Source: Oreohelix idahoensis (Eukaryota > Mollusca > Gastropoda > Stylommatophora > Oreohelicidae). From it: 64,000 nt of DNA. Every line of letters starts with the position of its first letter. Within the stretch, counting starts at the first letter, position 1. A program made the position numbers and the translations under genes. Positions 11,771 through 25,950 of the stretch are shown one piece after another. The stretch spans positions 1 to 64,000 of the forward strand of contig JAMPIV010012222.1 in assembly GCA_024509875.1 (NCBI GenBank). Reading direction: 5' to 3'. The notes beneath the pieces were generated by a model, which was given only the letters and a program-made list of their open reading frames with translations, searched no databases and was not told the DNA's origin.

Positions 11771-12426
11771 TAGAATGTACATCATTTCTTTCATCTTTCC
11801 CTCCCTGCTCCATAGGGAACCTGGAACTACTTTTATGCTTTTAGTTCTCTTTACGAAACTATCAATTAAGCAATCACCAGGTCGTGCAGTGGTGGTTCAT
11901 GAATCATCATTCTAAAACGCTGAGGTTGCCAGCCCTCAAATGACTTTGACACCCAATAGCGAGTTTCATCACACTATTAAACTTCACATGGTAAAAATAT
12001 ACATATATATTGTTAGTTCACATGTTAGTAATAAAATATGAAATGCAAATCACTACTTTTACGCCCAATCTTAGCTACAGACTTTGTTGCTCCGTCTGTT
12101 GGTCTTTAATTTGACAATGGAATTTCCCACTCTGACTCCGTGTGTTTCTTCAGTTTACCAAGTCCCGGTGTTCCTTATTAAAATGTGGATATCCCCTTGT
12201 GCTTTGTAAAGTCTTATTTGGTTCTCCAATAAAATGTCCGGTTAAAAAAATGAATTTTGAATCTAGTCATTTACTCTGGCGAGGTCTGATGTTGTCTTCG
12301 CAGAGCGTGAATGAAATTCACAGTGAAATAAAACTCGCGAAATTAATATATTCCTATCTTCCCATGCATTGTTGTTACGATTCTAATCATAAAGATCCAA
12401 TCATTTCAAATCATAGCGGATCGGTG

Positions 12427-13919
12427 TGTCACGAAAGGTTTGAGGAATGTTATAGAATGTAAGATATCCTGTACAAAAAAGATGTATCAGAATGATACCA
12501 GGATCGTGCCAGATAAGAGACTGGTCTTACAAGAAATTACCTCCCTTTTCTGAAAAGAAATAAGGGTGTAATGCGACATCAAAGGTCTGTATAAACCTCC
12601 AGATTTTGAAAGGATTATGTCCTGAAAATCTATTTGCCCCTTTCGTAGATTCTCCTTTGGTATTATGTGTTTATTATTAATTATTTATGTTAACTAGTTG
12701 GTCTACGGGGTATTACATATGGTCTATCTCTCAATCTAAAATAAGTATCAACCAACTTGAAAACTTTTAATGCAATTAATTTCAGCAAGTCTGATGGTAA
12801 ATATGTACAATTTATTTAACCAAAACCGGTTCTCTTTTCGGTTAGGTAAATTAGGAAAACTCAAAGGTATTTACATCATGAAATAAATAAACATAGTAAA
12901 ACTTAATTTATGAAAAACATAATCTTGTACTGAAGTTTTCTAATTTTCTTCTTCTACACTGATGAATATTTTTAATTTTTTTACAATGTTATTTAGTTTG
13001 ACTGTGAAGGTAAGGTGGATTCACACTGTACATAAACTCATCCTTCAGCTGTATGTTTAGGAAGATATTTATATATTTATTGGTAGTGCTATCTTGGTTG
13101 AATATGCTGACCAGTGGTTATATAAGGCCACTTATCTTTGAAACAAGAAAATCCCACACTCTTCTGCCGTGGAATGAATCACTTCTGTGAATTGCCAGGC
13201 AGTGGACAATGGTGTCTAGCTTCAACAACTTCACGAGCTCTCACTGAGCCTCAGAGTCCAATCGAGTTGAATAGGAATCCGATACTTCGGGTAATGTGCA
13301 AGGTACAACGTTTTCAGGATAAAACCTGAAATGCAAATAATCACAACCCCTGTATGGTCCAGCACTACTCTGTTCTTTACACACAAAGGACATAACAATA
13401 CAGTGTCAGACATTGTGCTAACATATGCACAGGGGACAATTTACTTCACCACCCATCACAGCCAGTTTACTGTGACTACAATTTCCTTATAATTCCTAAG
13501 TGTTGATTCTTGTGTCCATGATTTGCTTCCATACAATGATTTGGTAATAGTATAAATTTCCTAATAATATATTGATCGATTCCTCACAATAATTCCTGTT
13601 TAATCCTTTCCTTAAGTTCCATGATACATGTCATTCCTTTAACAAATACTCTTTCAAATTGTATTATCAAACTACAGTCGTATTTTTGACATCATTTTCT
13701 CAATTAACCTACACAATTACCAAATTGCAAGGCTTTCACCTCTAAAAAATTCAACGACGCTTACTGGTCATGCAACCATTCGTCCTGGAATATTCTTTGA
13801 AAGTTAACACAGGCTTCTTAATTGATTAACTTTCTAACACAAACCAGTGGAAATGAAAAATCACAGGAATAATACATAAATCTTGTTACATATATATATA
13901 TATATATATATATATAGTA

Positions 13920-13962
<43 letters not shown>

Positions 13963-14664
13963 GTATATATATATAATTTAGTATATATGATGTGTGTGTG
14001 TGTGTGTGTGTGTCATTCTTTACCCTCAGGCAAAAACATTAACACGCTTGTTAAATGGCATCTAATGTTCTGGCGCAACAGATGGCGGTGTACAAATACA
14101 CGACGATTACAGTTACCGTCTTCTTTTCTGTACAGCTTGAAGTTTGAATTTTGTTAGTGGCGTCAAATAGCAGGGCAAGGTCTTTTATAGTCACGCCTTC
14201 GGCGTATCGGATGACATGGGGTGGAAAAAGGAGTAAAGAATCCAAAATGATGCATATTTTTTGTCTTCTGTCAATGTATAAAATCTAGTTTTTTCACTAT
14301 CTTCCTTATTTATGCCGATTTTTGGTCAATTAAAGTTTGAATTATATGTGACATTAATTTTGTATCGATTCTATCTATTTATTAGTTAGTTTGCAAAATG
14401 CATTTAAATGTATGCATGCTTTAACTAGCTAAGTTTGACTGAATCCTGATGTAAACACAGCTACTCTTTACTACTCGATATTTCTATCTTACTAGAATAT
14501 TATTCGATAAAGTGTTTACACCTACCTTAAAGTAACATTCCCGTAGATGAATTATATAATCCTTTCCTGGATACTTCTTTCGTTCATATGAAAATAAAAT
14601 AAATTCTTACTATGGCATTTTACACATAATGGCCTCTATGTTAAGCCTAAAAGGTTTTCTTGAC
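12427..14664. repeat. Long LTR-like repeat, copy A
   Basis: This 2.24 kb segment matches copy B (32404-34874) along its length, with shared blocks such as GTTGGTCTACGGGGTAT, TTTCAGCAAGTCTGATGG, CATGAAAT-AATAAACAT and GGACATAACA. Copy A opens TGTCACGAAAGG and closes TTCTTGACA, giving LTR-like TGTCA...TGACA ends. A diverged copy C is split between 38828 and 46120. An (AT)n/(TG)n microsatellite lies inside at 13889-14012. It carries no coding potential of its own. The interpretation as an LTR is inference from the TG...CA ends and the repeat-internal-repeat layout; the repeat itself is directly visible. Confidence 0.75.
13889..14012. repeat. (AT)n followed by (TG)n microsatellite
   Basis: About 100 bases of interrupted AT dinucleotides lead into about 11 TG units ending at 14012. 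In copy B the equivalent position (about 34030-34110) has an unlike, short GA-rich stretch, so the array is specific to copy A. Confidence 0.9.
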
Positions 14665-17193
14665 ATTTGGATTTTGTTTACTGGGGTTCATTGTGTTTGG
14701 TGTGTTTGTTTTTGTTGACTTGTTTTTTTTTTAGTTGTTTGTTTTTGTTATTACTGATAGAATGGAGCTTTTCATGTGTGGCTTTTTTCTTTGGAGTATG
14801 GTTCAGTTGTCCGGTTTTGATCGCTATAAGGTATGGTGGTGCGTGCGTGGTAAATAGGAGCTACCTTGTGGGGCTGTTATGTGGGTTTTAGAGACAAGCA
14901 CCATAATTAACACGAGCAGTAGGGGTCGGGTCGGGGCTTCTGTCCAATGATCAAGACTGGCGAGAGATAAGCTGCTGAATCTTATGTGGAATTCTTTTCC
15001 CTTGTCTGTAAATTTAATCTGAATCACGGGGCATATATTATCCGGCAGTTGAGTGGTTTTTGTGTTATTTTGGGAGAGATTGGATGGTCTGGTGGGGGTT
15101 CTGGAGGGTGTGGGTGGTGGGTGGGGCCTCACAGAAGGCGAGACAGGGTATTTACTATCTGTAGTTTCACGTTGTTTTGTGGATTTTCGGGTGCCGGTTT
15201 GGTGTAAGTCAGAACTTATGGGCTATATGTGAAACAGTAAATAGCTGTCATGTCAGTTTGTGAAAGGACGATATATATCATCTACGTTGTGGTGCACATT
15301 CTTATGATCGACAAGTGGGCCCAACGACCCGATTCTTATTTCTATCGTTATACCGGTTGAAGGATACTACTGGGCGGAGTTTGATTTCAGGAATATTACT
15401 ATCGACATGGTAGGTATATGATGATTTAGGATTAAAGTGTATTAGATTATATTTTTCATATTGGAATCGGATCACATTTTTTATTGTATAGGTTCTTGTG
15501 TAACTGAAAACATGCAATCAATAAATTCAACTAACAACAGAGCGTATAATATGTGTTTCTACGTTGCTACATTAAACACAAGTGGTGGGGGGGGGGGGGG
15601 GTTGGGTGAGATTCTGTTTATCAGGAATGACTAAGGGGGGGGGTCGTCAGTGGGGGGGGGGGGGGGTGGGGGGATGTGGTGGGGAGGTGGTTGTGAGATG
15701 AGGTGGGGAGGATGTTTCCTGCAAGTGGTTGGGGTTAGGTCGCAATATGTTGTTGAGGGAGGACCATTGTGGGAGTACTTGTAAATAGGGGGATTGTGGG
15801 GGTAGTTTGAAGTGTGGGATGTTTAGGTCTGTATGTTTTAAATTAGTGGAATCCAGTTAGATTTTCCTTTTAACGTGATTCAACATATATTTGCCTGTAT
15901 AAACCACCTTGAAGCGTTAGTAATAAAATCTTATACAATTATTCCAAAAAACTAACCATATTTAATAGCTCATTAGGTTTTTATTGCGTACTGCTGGCGG
16001 TAGTTCTTAGAGTATGATCACATGCCAGCAATATCAATTAGCACTATGTGGGAGTCTTGGTGATACAGTAAACGTGAGCAGTTCAAATTGGGGGTGGGGG
16101 GGGGAGAGGGAGAACCCCTTTACTTGAGATTGCTGACATATGTTATACTTGGAACTTTAGTTTCCATTTGAGGCACAACCAAGTAGTGCAACAAATGATA
16201 CCATCCCACAAAATCCCTGATATCGCTTCTATAAACAACTGGAATAACTTCTTAAGCATCCTGAGTTCTCTTTAACTTACTAGCGTATAGGGTTCTGGGA
16301 GTATGCTAAGATCACCATTTACTGGAGCTTGTGATCTGATAGAATGAGAAGTGTTTTGCGTGCAAGTATTTATGGAGTCAGAGATAGATATTAAGTTGCT
16401 GCAGGGGGTATTCCAAGGGAAATCAATTCATGCTGCCTTGAGGTATTCATATGCTATATGAGGTGTATATTTTCAGTTCCCGGTGGGATGGGCTCGTGTT
16501 GGCCCTTTGGTGGGGGAGTTATATCGTATCCAATGGACCGTGTAGGGCCGGGCCCTGGTAATTCTACCACTTGTAATAGCCAGTTGCCGCGGTCTGGATA
16601 ATGCTAAAATTTTAATAGCCGTGTGTTGAAGAGAGCTGAGCATTAGGGCCCAATTGCCGCACAGATCTCATCCACTAATTCCAATTTTTCTGGGGTTACC
16701 CCTACAAGTTTTCAGTTCAAAGGTTGGGGGCTGACACAAACCATACTATTTTATCCAGTTCCAAGAATTCAGAGCAATCCATGGTGTCGTTGTGGCGGAG
16801 ATGGGGTTGTTTCCCTCTCGTAGCGAGACATGAGAGTTGCCATGTAACTGGTTTATTGGAAGAGACTGGGTGTTGAGAAGGTGCTGTCCATAAATCCACG
16901 AATAATTCTACCCTTTGTAGATAGTTTATCCTTTTTATTTTCAACTATTGGATAAAATAATTCCAGTAGGTCACTGTTGAGTTGCCAGCAAACCTTGGGG
17001 AATGGCCTACCCAAACATTGCATACAAGATGTGCACAGGTGGTTACAATGACTGAGGAAATATGTCTTCAGACAATACTGGCCAATAATATTTCACGGTG
17101 GTTACCAATTTTTCTCATGGCCATTCCCTTCTGATACAGCAGTTCTAATTTCCAAACCTTGTCCCTATATGAGAGCTGGTTAATGAAACCAGT
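14665..17193. other. Internal segment next to repeat A, non-coding
   Basis: The DNA immediately after repeat A begins TTTGGATTTTG. No conserved reading frame was recognised. It contains strand-biased G runs (15587-15601 and 15651-15671) and GT/GGT-rich sequence up to about 15830. I could not align it by eye with the DNA after repeat B (34875-36600), so this half of the internal region is either highly diverged or different. Confidence 0.4.
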
Positions 17194-18104
17194 TGTTGCG
17201 ACGGTCGGTGGTGGTGGTGTGTTGGTGTTGCGATTCGCTTGGTTAGTGGTATTATTAATTTGAATACATAATAGTCACTCTTAGATTACATATCAATGTT
17301 GGTTTAGTGAGATGGTTAAGCTCTGGGCATCAGAACATCCCTTCGGACGTTCTGATTTGTCTAGTCTATAGTATATTGATTTCCCTTGTGGGAGAGTTAT
17401 CGTGCTGACTCAACAGGTAAACACCAACAGCTGTAGAACCGACCCAAAGACGTAAATAAAGGATCAGCATTGTGGGCTCTGAGTCCTACTATGTATTCAG
17501 ATATTCATACACAAAAAACGATAATTCGACATTCACAAAGGTTTCATGTAACAAATGTTCTCAGCTACGTAACAATTGTAAATTCCAATAATACTCAGTA
17601 ATGTATCCCGTCGTGTCAAAAGCAATATGCTCAGATGAACAGTCGTGGCTATATACGTGCGCTGTTGTGACTCGAGCAGCCGAGAAATGAGTCAGCATGA
17701 TTCTTGACATCTATGCAATTTGAAATCAAAAACGATTCAGCCTATCCATTATTAGTTTAATTTACATTAATCTCAATGCTTAATGAATTTCCGAACTGAC
17801 CCTGAATCTACATCACATGCATCTATATAATATCAGCATATACTCAGCCTATTTCCTTGGGAAAGAAATACAAGACAACGACCTTCTGCTTGACGGATAG
17901 CGTAACAAAATGGCCCTGTAACAAGTCACCCGTCGTGACCGTTCCCAACGCGAAATGCGTCATAATCGGTCCGCATATATTCGCGTTCACTATAACCGTC
18001 AAAATATCGACATGAAGATTCATAAATATTAATCGACCCCTAAACTTTGCGCATCGGGGTAAAACCCCCAGGCAAACCCGTCATTTAAAATAACACCGTA
18101 GACA
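17194..18104. repeat. ~0.9 kb direct repeat, left copy
   Basis: It matches 25951-26915 in the same orientation. Shared blocks include GCATCAGAACATCCCTTC, GTCTATAGTAT, GAGTTATCGTGCTG, CACCAACAGCTGTAGAACCG, GTGGCTATATACGTGC, TCCGAACTGACCCTGAA and GATAGCGTAACAAA. The left copy starts near TGTTGCGACGG and fades after CCGTAGACA. The two copies differ by many one-base indels. They bracket 7.85 kb that contains no recognisable coding sequence. They could be the LTRs of a decayed element, but no primer-binding site or polypurine tract stands out, so I call them only direct repeats. Confidence 0.75.
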
Positions 18105-21100
18105 GATTTTCCTGTCAGACGGCAAAAAATAATCTATAAATAATTTTTTTGAACAATATTAATCAAATTATCAAAAATTTTAAAACAGAAACCCGAGCTA
18201 TACCGACGATGTTCTAGTCTAGGAACATGTCTGCGGTCATCGTCAGGAATCATATTATTAATAAAATCAACGTCATATCATAACATAACATTATATTAAA
18301 CAAAGGAAAGTCACTTCACTTAACTAATTAACCAAGTTAAATTTGTGTATGTATATAATCTGACTCTAACTAATAATCGTGAGAGTTTTAGTAAAATTAT
18401 TCTAATCTAACTAAAATTTAAAATAAATTTAATTATAGTATCGTATCTTATGTATTCTAATATAATATCTAATTGAAGAAAATGAGAAAATAGAATACTG
18501 AGAGTAAAAGAAATAAAAATTGAGAATGACCGAGACAATGAAACGCAAAATATTAAATAATACCATTAATAACATGCGTGTGAAAATGAAGTGTAAATGG
18601 ATAAGATACGCTAATTAAATTTAACCTGCAATCAGAAGAAAATGAACAAAAATAATTCAATAACATTTTAAGCTATGATATAGTGAAAATGGCATAATGT
18701 AATATCTTATTACCTTAATAATTACACTAATTAAAAGGTTTAAAAGTGTGGTGTGATTTCTTTTGTTTGCATCTTTTGCTTAGTATATTTTATTTTTTAA
18801 TTTCACATGCCTTTAATTTATAATATTATTATATCTTATCTTTAATAATCTAGAATTTTTCCTAGATATATCTGGACATGAAGATCCAATCGTTGTTACG
18901 CAAAGGCTACCTATATCATCCTGTTCGAATGTGTTATGAGAATTTCATTACAAGACACAAGGTACATATTATCAAATTATTGATTGAATTATCCATTCAT
19001 CGGTTAGTCTCCTTATATTAAAACTCTTTGAAAGTAAAATTGACTAAGTCATCAACGTATCTGTCCTTTCTTACATCAGAGATATGTTTCGCTTTTTTAA
19101 CAGTTTTCAATCGAAATGAGTGATACTCAAAGGTGAATTTATGCATAAATTGTCAAACAGTTCTCTAAAACTTGATATTTTGAATTACAATCATTTATTT
19201 TCGAAATGGCCTTATGTTAGGTAGGAAGTCCAACTGAATTGTTGTATATTCGTCACTTGATATCAATAACCGTTCATCATGCAAATGTGAATGCTTGACT
19301 ATCAAACATTTTATTAAATTGTAATATTCATCAACGTCGAATCTCGCCGTAGGATGTCTTGGATCAACGTGTACGGCTATGACGTTTTCAGTTCAGGTAT
19401 CGACTGTATCTCGAACTCGTAGGGTTGCAACGTAATAGCAAGAAATCGTGGCAAGTTAGCATTTTTATGTTGAGTCGATTCTAATCGACACTGATTTCCT
19501 GATCGAGCATTCTGAGGATCAGGAATGGAGATACCCTAACAAAAACTTTCCAACTGGTAATTGCCCAATTATCGGAGAGCAATCTCGTCCACAGTGGAAT
19601 ATGTCTCCGCTAGGTTTCATGTTTTGCGTGAGATATACATTGATCATGTGAAGACATCACATGAATTTCAGAAGTGACATCCCGATCTAATTAATCCACT
19701 TACTAGAAAAAAAAAAGAACCAAACTTTTTAGAAGCATCTGTAATCTTAAAAACAGTGGGCATGAAAATACTTTTTAAGATAGTGGCGAAAAGTTTTGTC
19801 ACATTCGTGTCGGTCCAATTATCCTTAAAGGCATGTTCTTCTTAGTAACGAAGACTAGGACAGCCGTGATGATATAGGCTGAGTACGCAAATCTGCTATA
19901 TGTATAGGATTAAACCTAACAGACTCGCTAACCTTTCTTCGTTTGAGAACAATAAATTTAATATTTTATGAAACTTTAGCCTGGAATTGTTTGGATATCC
20001 TCCGATCCAATAATTGTGACCCCAGGAATGTTATCTGCATTTACTCGCTATTATAAATTTTAGTTTTTGAAACGCGGTTCAAATGGTTATAACCGCGCAA
20101 TAATTTCCAAACTGATTTAAGACCCAACAAAATGTTCCTCAAATGATGAACATACAAAACAATAGTCATATGTCGTCAATAATAAAGGTAATCTATATCT
20201 GATGCTACCTGACTAAAATTTGTCGCAATCATTAAATGCGAATCAACAGGTATGATGGGAGCATTCATTACCCAAAGGCATCAACGTCCACTGTAACAAG
20301 ACCATCTTGTGGAGTTGATAAATGCTGCTGTGTAGTATTGTGGCTCCTTTCGTTAGTGGAATCTGGCAATTAACTACTTTAGTTAAGTCATATTTTAGTG
20401 AGAAAATGTACATTGGATAGACGAGAAGTAAATTCGTCAAGGATAGGATATGTTCGCTAGCCGTACTGTCTGCGCATTAAATTCATAGTCAGTACACATA
20501 AAGCGTATGTTGTTGTCCTTTTTTCCGGACAATGACTAAGAGGAGAAGATAAAATTGAAGATGTACTAGTCTCATAATGATCCCCTAATGATATCATCTG
20601 TTCGAGTTTCCTGATATGTCTTACTATCAGAATTTCAAAATGGTACGAGGTGTACAAGAATAGAAGGATGAACAACCGAATTCGGTGTATCATCTGTTAA
20701 GAATGAATATCGTGAAGCTAATTACTAGGATGTGCAATCTCGGTACAGTCAGTTAACACATCTGGGAAAGAATTGTAGAAGATCGATCAAGCGCGTGATG
20801 CTTTTTGAGTCGGTGTAACCGTAGACAGAAATGGTCAGCATCAATCGCCAGATTCAGTTAGAATTGGACGACAGCTAACTACAGGTAAAGCATCTGCATC
20901 TCAGGAAAAGAAGATTCTTCCTCCTAGTATAACAGATAGAAACCATTAAGAATGATATGACTAAGTAGATATAAAAGTATTGAGTCATCTAATATCATAA
21001 AAATGACTGTAAGAGTATAGCGACGGTGTATGAAATTGCTTGAGCATATTAATATGGAATAGTCGATTTCTGTGTCTCCTTGATATCTTAAGATGTAAAT

Positions 21101-24100
21101 TCCTTACGTCTGAAATTTTATCAGTAACTTATAAAGGACCAGGTTAAAGAAAAGAAATGATGAAATGACTATGCTTGAGCTAAAATCATCAATTGATATT
21201 TGAGACAATTAGTATTATCGCCATATAGCATGTTACTCTGCCCAGTGACGCTAAGCAATTAGGTCTTAACTTAATCTGTCAACCCGCTGAGACAAATGAA
21301 TGGTTCAAGAGAAAGTACAGCACCATTATCATCGCGTCAGATGACCAATTCTGAGCATACTCTAATTTGTTACGCAAAATGTAAACGATAAGCTTCACCT
21401 TATACCTGTACATTAGGTTAGCTGTGACTCAATACATAGCGCGGACAAATAACTAAACAAACTGTCCAGTGATTATTATAAAGAAAATGCTAAGTGTCCT
21501 GGCGCATCTGGCTACCATAGATGTTGGCAGTTATGCGAGCGCACGCTAACACGGTGGCCGAGTAATTATAGCCCGCACACACTTTACCCAATAGTAAAGT
21601 GGGAATCTAAGTGTCACCGATTAACAAGTGTATAATAAATCAGCTTCTTCTATTTATTCTTTCTGGATTATCGGTCAGATCTTATTGCATGGATGGATGG
21701 TCTCATAATGATTGACATATTATTTATTTGTCGGTCCTAATTTTTATTAGCTTAAGTTCATAAAGAAACCTTCACCATCATTACCCTCTGTTCGGGACTA
21801 TCCCCCTTCTTTTCCCCTGTTCCAATCAACTTTTATTCTCAGGATCACTTGATTTAAATATGATCCTTGTACCGACATACATTCTATACTTTCCCGCACC
21901 TATGGCGTGCATTCTCTCTGAGAAAAGCGTATATATCTGCCTCTCGACATAATTTTTCTAATCTTCCTCTAGGATGGGATTGGTAGTATTAGTATAATCT
22001 TTTTATTTTCCTGTAGGAGACAAGTCTTACTCCTTCTTCCTTACTCTGATTTATGTTCCAGAATGGCTATGCTTAGAGCACTGAAATTTTGGAAAGATAA
22101 CTACTGTGCCACATGCCTTATCTTATTTTGTACTAGGCGCCGTTAATTGTAGCCGTGTTGGCAATGACATCAGCGGTAAGCAATTTTGCGATATAAGAAT
22201 TGACACATTTCTTTAAATTCCCATGTCGGTGAGTACTCAATTCATTCCTGTGGTGGAACAATTTCCTTTAACCTACTCACCGATGGATGCGCGTCCCCAA
22301 ACAATCAGATTCTGCAATTGGATTCTGAAGGCAAGTGGCATACGCATTAAAACTCTGTCTGCTGGAAAAGAAAGGTGTATTCAACATGCGACAGAAGAGC
22401 ATGTGGGGAGATTTGGTCTAAGCGGGGGTGGGTATACTAATAGTATTTTCCCTCCAAAAAGTCATGCAGCACGCGAACATATCCCACATTACCTCACGTT
22501 TTGCATCAGACTAGGAATGTAACTAGAACGAGCGACTGTCGCACGATACCAAATGGTTGTAGACCTCCACCAGTTGATCTCTCAATAACAGAAAGCTACT
22601 TGAAATAACCCTGTCTATTACTATCCCTCTGTGTAAAAATCAAGAGAGCCCTTGCTTTGCCATTCAATTGGCTGCTAAAGTGGAACCTGTACATTCAATG
22701 GTAGTAATGTGTCCGAGGTCCCATTAGCACTGGTACATCCTTTGCCCTTACTGAAATAATAAGAATTAGCATTGTGGGCCGAACTATTTAAACAGCCCTC
22801 GGTATATAAGTCTTATAATGCAAAGCATGCAGCAGACAGGACGAATTCATTGTATTATCGTTAGAGTGAACCTGAAACCTTAAGAGGTGATATTCATATT
22901 GGTCACACATGCATGCCACCCGGTATTATGGTTTATTAAGTGGCAAAATATCACACGAGAAATGTGAATCATTATGTTACGCAGAATAATTAGTTGAATT
23001 ATCTCGTTGACTTGGTCATATTATACAATTGTTACTAGACTCGATGCTCTCATTTATAAATTATCCGGGCTATTCTTCAATTGTACCATTTATTTATATT
23101 GATATGACGACGATTATAACTTGATTACACAGATAACTGTTGTGTCTTGACATGAGGGAATAATTTCTGGTTTGTTATTTGTCTTCGTCTCTATTAAAGT
23201 ATTGTTAAAACGTTAATTCCTGTCCCTTATGAAAATTAATGTCATAGTTTCCTTTGAACCTACCATCTGTCCCGCACCTGTTTTGTCTATGGATTTGTTA
23301 TCGATTATGATTAGGCCAATGAGTTGGAGCTACAGTAAGAGAGGTCTCTTATCACCGACCAGGAAAATATTTGCATTCGATGAGTCTGTGTGCGAGTAAT
23401 TTAAAGAAATTTTTCTAACTCATTCTTCAATTAGATTCGTTTCTTGCTTGCAGATAACAAAGAATGGTGGGCATGACAGAAGATAAGCACTTTATCCCAT
23501 CAATAACAAATCGACTAACTTGTCGTAAATTTGTTGAACACCTGGCAGTTCAACCCATCTGTTAAAAGTATTGCGTATGTTACAAATAAAACCTGTGAAA
23601 TCTTTATTGTTATCATGCAAACAAACTTTGAAACGTAATCTACACATGCCTCCTGTCGTTCAAGTGGAAACACGTAATAACAACGCTTAATGCCCATAAT
23701 CTGAGGCTACATGTAGGATCAATGTTGATTGTGGGGCTGGCACTGCAGGTCGCCGATCACTAGAATTTCCTAAAGTTATAAGTGCCCATGCAGTTTTGTA
23801 TCAAGGTGTATTGACGCTAACTTATAATCCTCATAACTCGCCATGCCACGATGAAAGGCGTCCACGTGTAAATTTGAATGGTGTAATTTAAAGTAATAAT
23901 TGCCCTTAAGTCGTGGTGATGAAGGATCCAGCATTGTAGCATTATCATTTTGCTTTGCTGCACACTCTGCGAATTAAGTTTTGCTGGGTCTTGTTTAGCC
24001 GTTGCAATTTCCCATTTTCTTGCTGTGCAAATATGATTTTCTTGTCTTTTCAATTATTCTCTTCTTCAATCGTTAGGATTTCATCTCGATTGCTATCTTG

Positions 24101-25950
24101 TTTCTTTCTTCTTCTTCTGAGTCTTAATTATTCTCTATGCTGCTTAGCGAATAGTTTTCTTTTCAGGCTCTTTCTTTCAAGATCTTTCCATCCTGCCTTA
24201 GATCTTGCCAGTTTGTTGTCTGCAGAGCCACAAATTCAGTGAGTGCCTCTCTCCTTTTTGATTAGCAATCCTTTCCATTTTAATGAAATGGATCCAAGGT
24301 AAGCATTCCTTGCTAGTTTAATTATTTAAGTACTTCAATTAGCTTATATGTAATCGAAAGACACCTAATATAATCTATGTCGGAAATTATAACATTACTC
24401 AAGGCGAATAAATAATTAATATATTAGCAAATTGTATATAATTTCTGTATTGTTATGTAAGTTCTCCATATGATAAAAAGTCCACAATCTATAATATTTT
24501 TGGTTTTTAGATTATATATAACTGCACTGGATAATCTATCATAAAATATTTATGCATATTGTATACAAGCTAGCTGAAATTATATACATCAATGCGCTTA
24601 ATATTAATTATTTAATAATTATCCTGTATATCCACCTGCATATGATTAGGCTTAATTGTCACTAAGTTCAAACAATATAGTAGCTGAGAAAGTGTACTAA
24701 TTTTAATATTAAAATAGTATTAATTATGTTATACGTAAGTTTTAATAATTAAATCATTATATTTAGGCCATAATCATGAGGCATAAAAGTGCATTGCCCT
24801 ATTTCTAGAACCACTTTACTGCATAATATGTGCAACAAGTCCACTCTAATTCCTCATCAAAAGTTGATAAAATTTAGATCATAATTCATTCTACACTAAT
24901 TATTAATGAAGAAATTACTGCATTTAATATTAATTATAAAAGGAAGAAATGAAGTACAACAATACAATGGGTTAAACCAGGAGTTACGAAACAGTATTAC
25001 CATAAAAATACAATGTACATTTCACAATACAAAAATGCATTAATAACTAAGTGGTTATAAACATTGAAGTGAAGATTAAAGAATGAACTGAATAGAAAAG
25101 TTATAAGGGCTGTGTAGCGTAACAAATAGTGACGGTTCACAAGGACGCATTTGATACTTAATACAGAATAGCATATTACTTAAAATTAAAGATAGCTAGA
25201 TCAGAATAAACAAGATAGATTAGCGAACATAAGACTAGTAAATGAATAGAAAAAAACAGAACGCAAAATATACATAAAACACACCAGGTTATAACATCGA
25301 CAAATACGACCTAACATTGCAAAGTGAATTAAGCACAGTCCCGAATTCCAAAAAAGATCACCGATACATGATAATAATCGACGCTTTCTTCTGCGAGGTG
25401 CTATTATTCACACTTCAGTAACAGTTCAGATGAATATCGGCATCCTGAGTAGCCATTGTTATCTTCATATCGATCGAACCGCCTGCCCAACCATACCCGG
25501 CTACATGAAAAAGAGACATGACATATAGTGACATGGATACAATCGAAAAGTAGACAAAGAACATGGTCATTATTTGGACAAACAGACGAAATTATGTTCA
25601 ACCTTTAAATTAGTGACTTATATCCTTGTTTTTGGTGGTACATATCGTACAGTTATAATGATGCTTCGCCGACAGACTTCGAAAGCTTGTTTGAAACATT
25701 GAGTAAAGTCAGCAATAGGTTTTCATTTGACTGTGAATAAGCTGCAATAAATTTGTTTGAAAGAAAGGAACATTGTTCAGCTTGCTGGCTTTTCCTAATC
25801 CGTTCATTTACTGTCGTCGAAGTGGCATGACGTTCACCGTGTTTATGCAAATAATGACGGGCATTTCCGCTCAGAAAGGAAAGAAATTCTAGTTTTTTGT
25901 GGGTTCTTCTTCATTGAAAAATTTCAGCAAAACCACTAATGGCCACCAGT
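18105..25950. other. 7.85 kb AT-rich block between the ~0.9 kb direct repeats
   Basis: The block is strongly AT-rich, especially 18130-18870 and 24270-25330, with stops in all frames. No reverse transcriptase, integrase or gag motif was found. The only hints are a possible mariner remnant near 22290-22500 and a hairpin cluster at 18204-18246. If the flanking repeats are LTRs, this would be a non-autonomous or fully decayed interior. Confidence 0.4.
22290..22500 (+). pseudogene. Possible mariner-type transposase remnant
   Basis: A plus-strand frame contains IRFCNWILKA and, about 35 residues later, LSGGGYTNSIF and SHAAREHIPHYLTF. The order resembles the part of arthropod mariner/Tc transposases around the second catalytic Asp (x-FCNWIL ... 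F-x-L-x-G-Y-x-N-S ... NPH-x-x-x-E). The FSDEAWF-like block itself is not readable, so catalytic residues cannot be confirmed. Resemblance by chance is not excluded. Confidence 0.25.

Larger units (their letters stand above)
5671..12426. other. Long AT-rich non-coding stretch
   Basis: All six frames contain frequent stops. The longest open stretch is a 151-codon minus-strand frame at 7507-7962 without recognisable domains. Apart from hairpins at 5927-6001, a short compositionally biased frame at 8102-8239 and weak degenerate repeats at 11455-11770, I see nothing identifiable. It is probably ordinary intergenic DNA with very old repeats. Confidence 0.5.
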
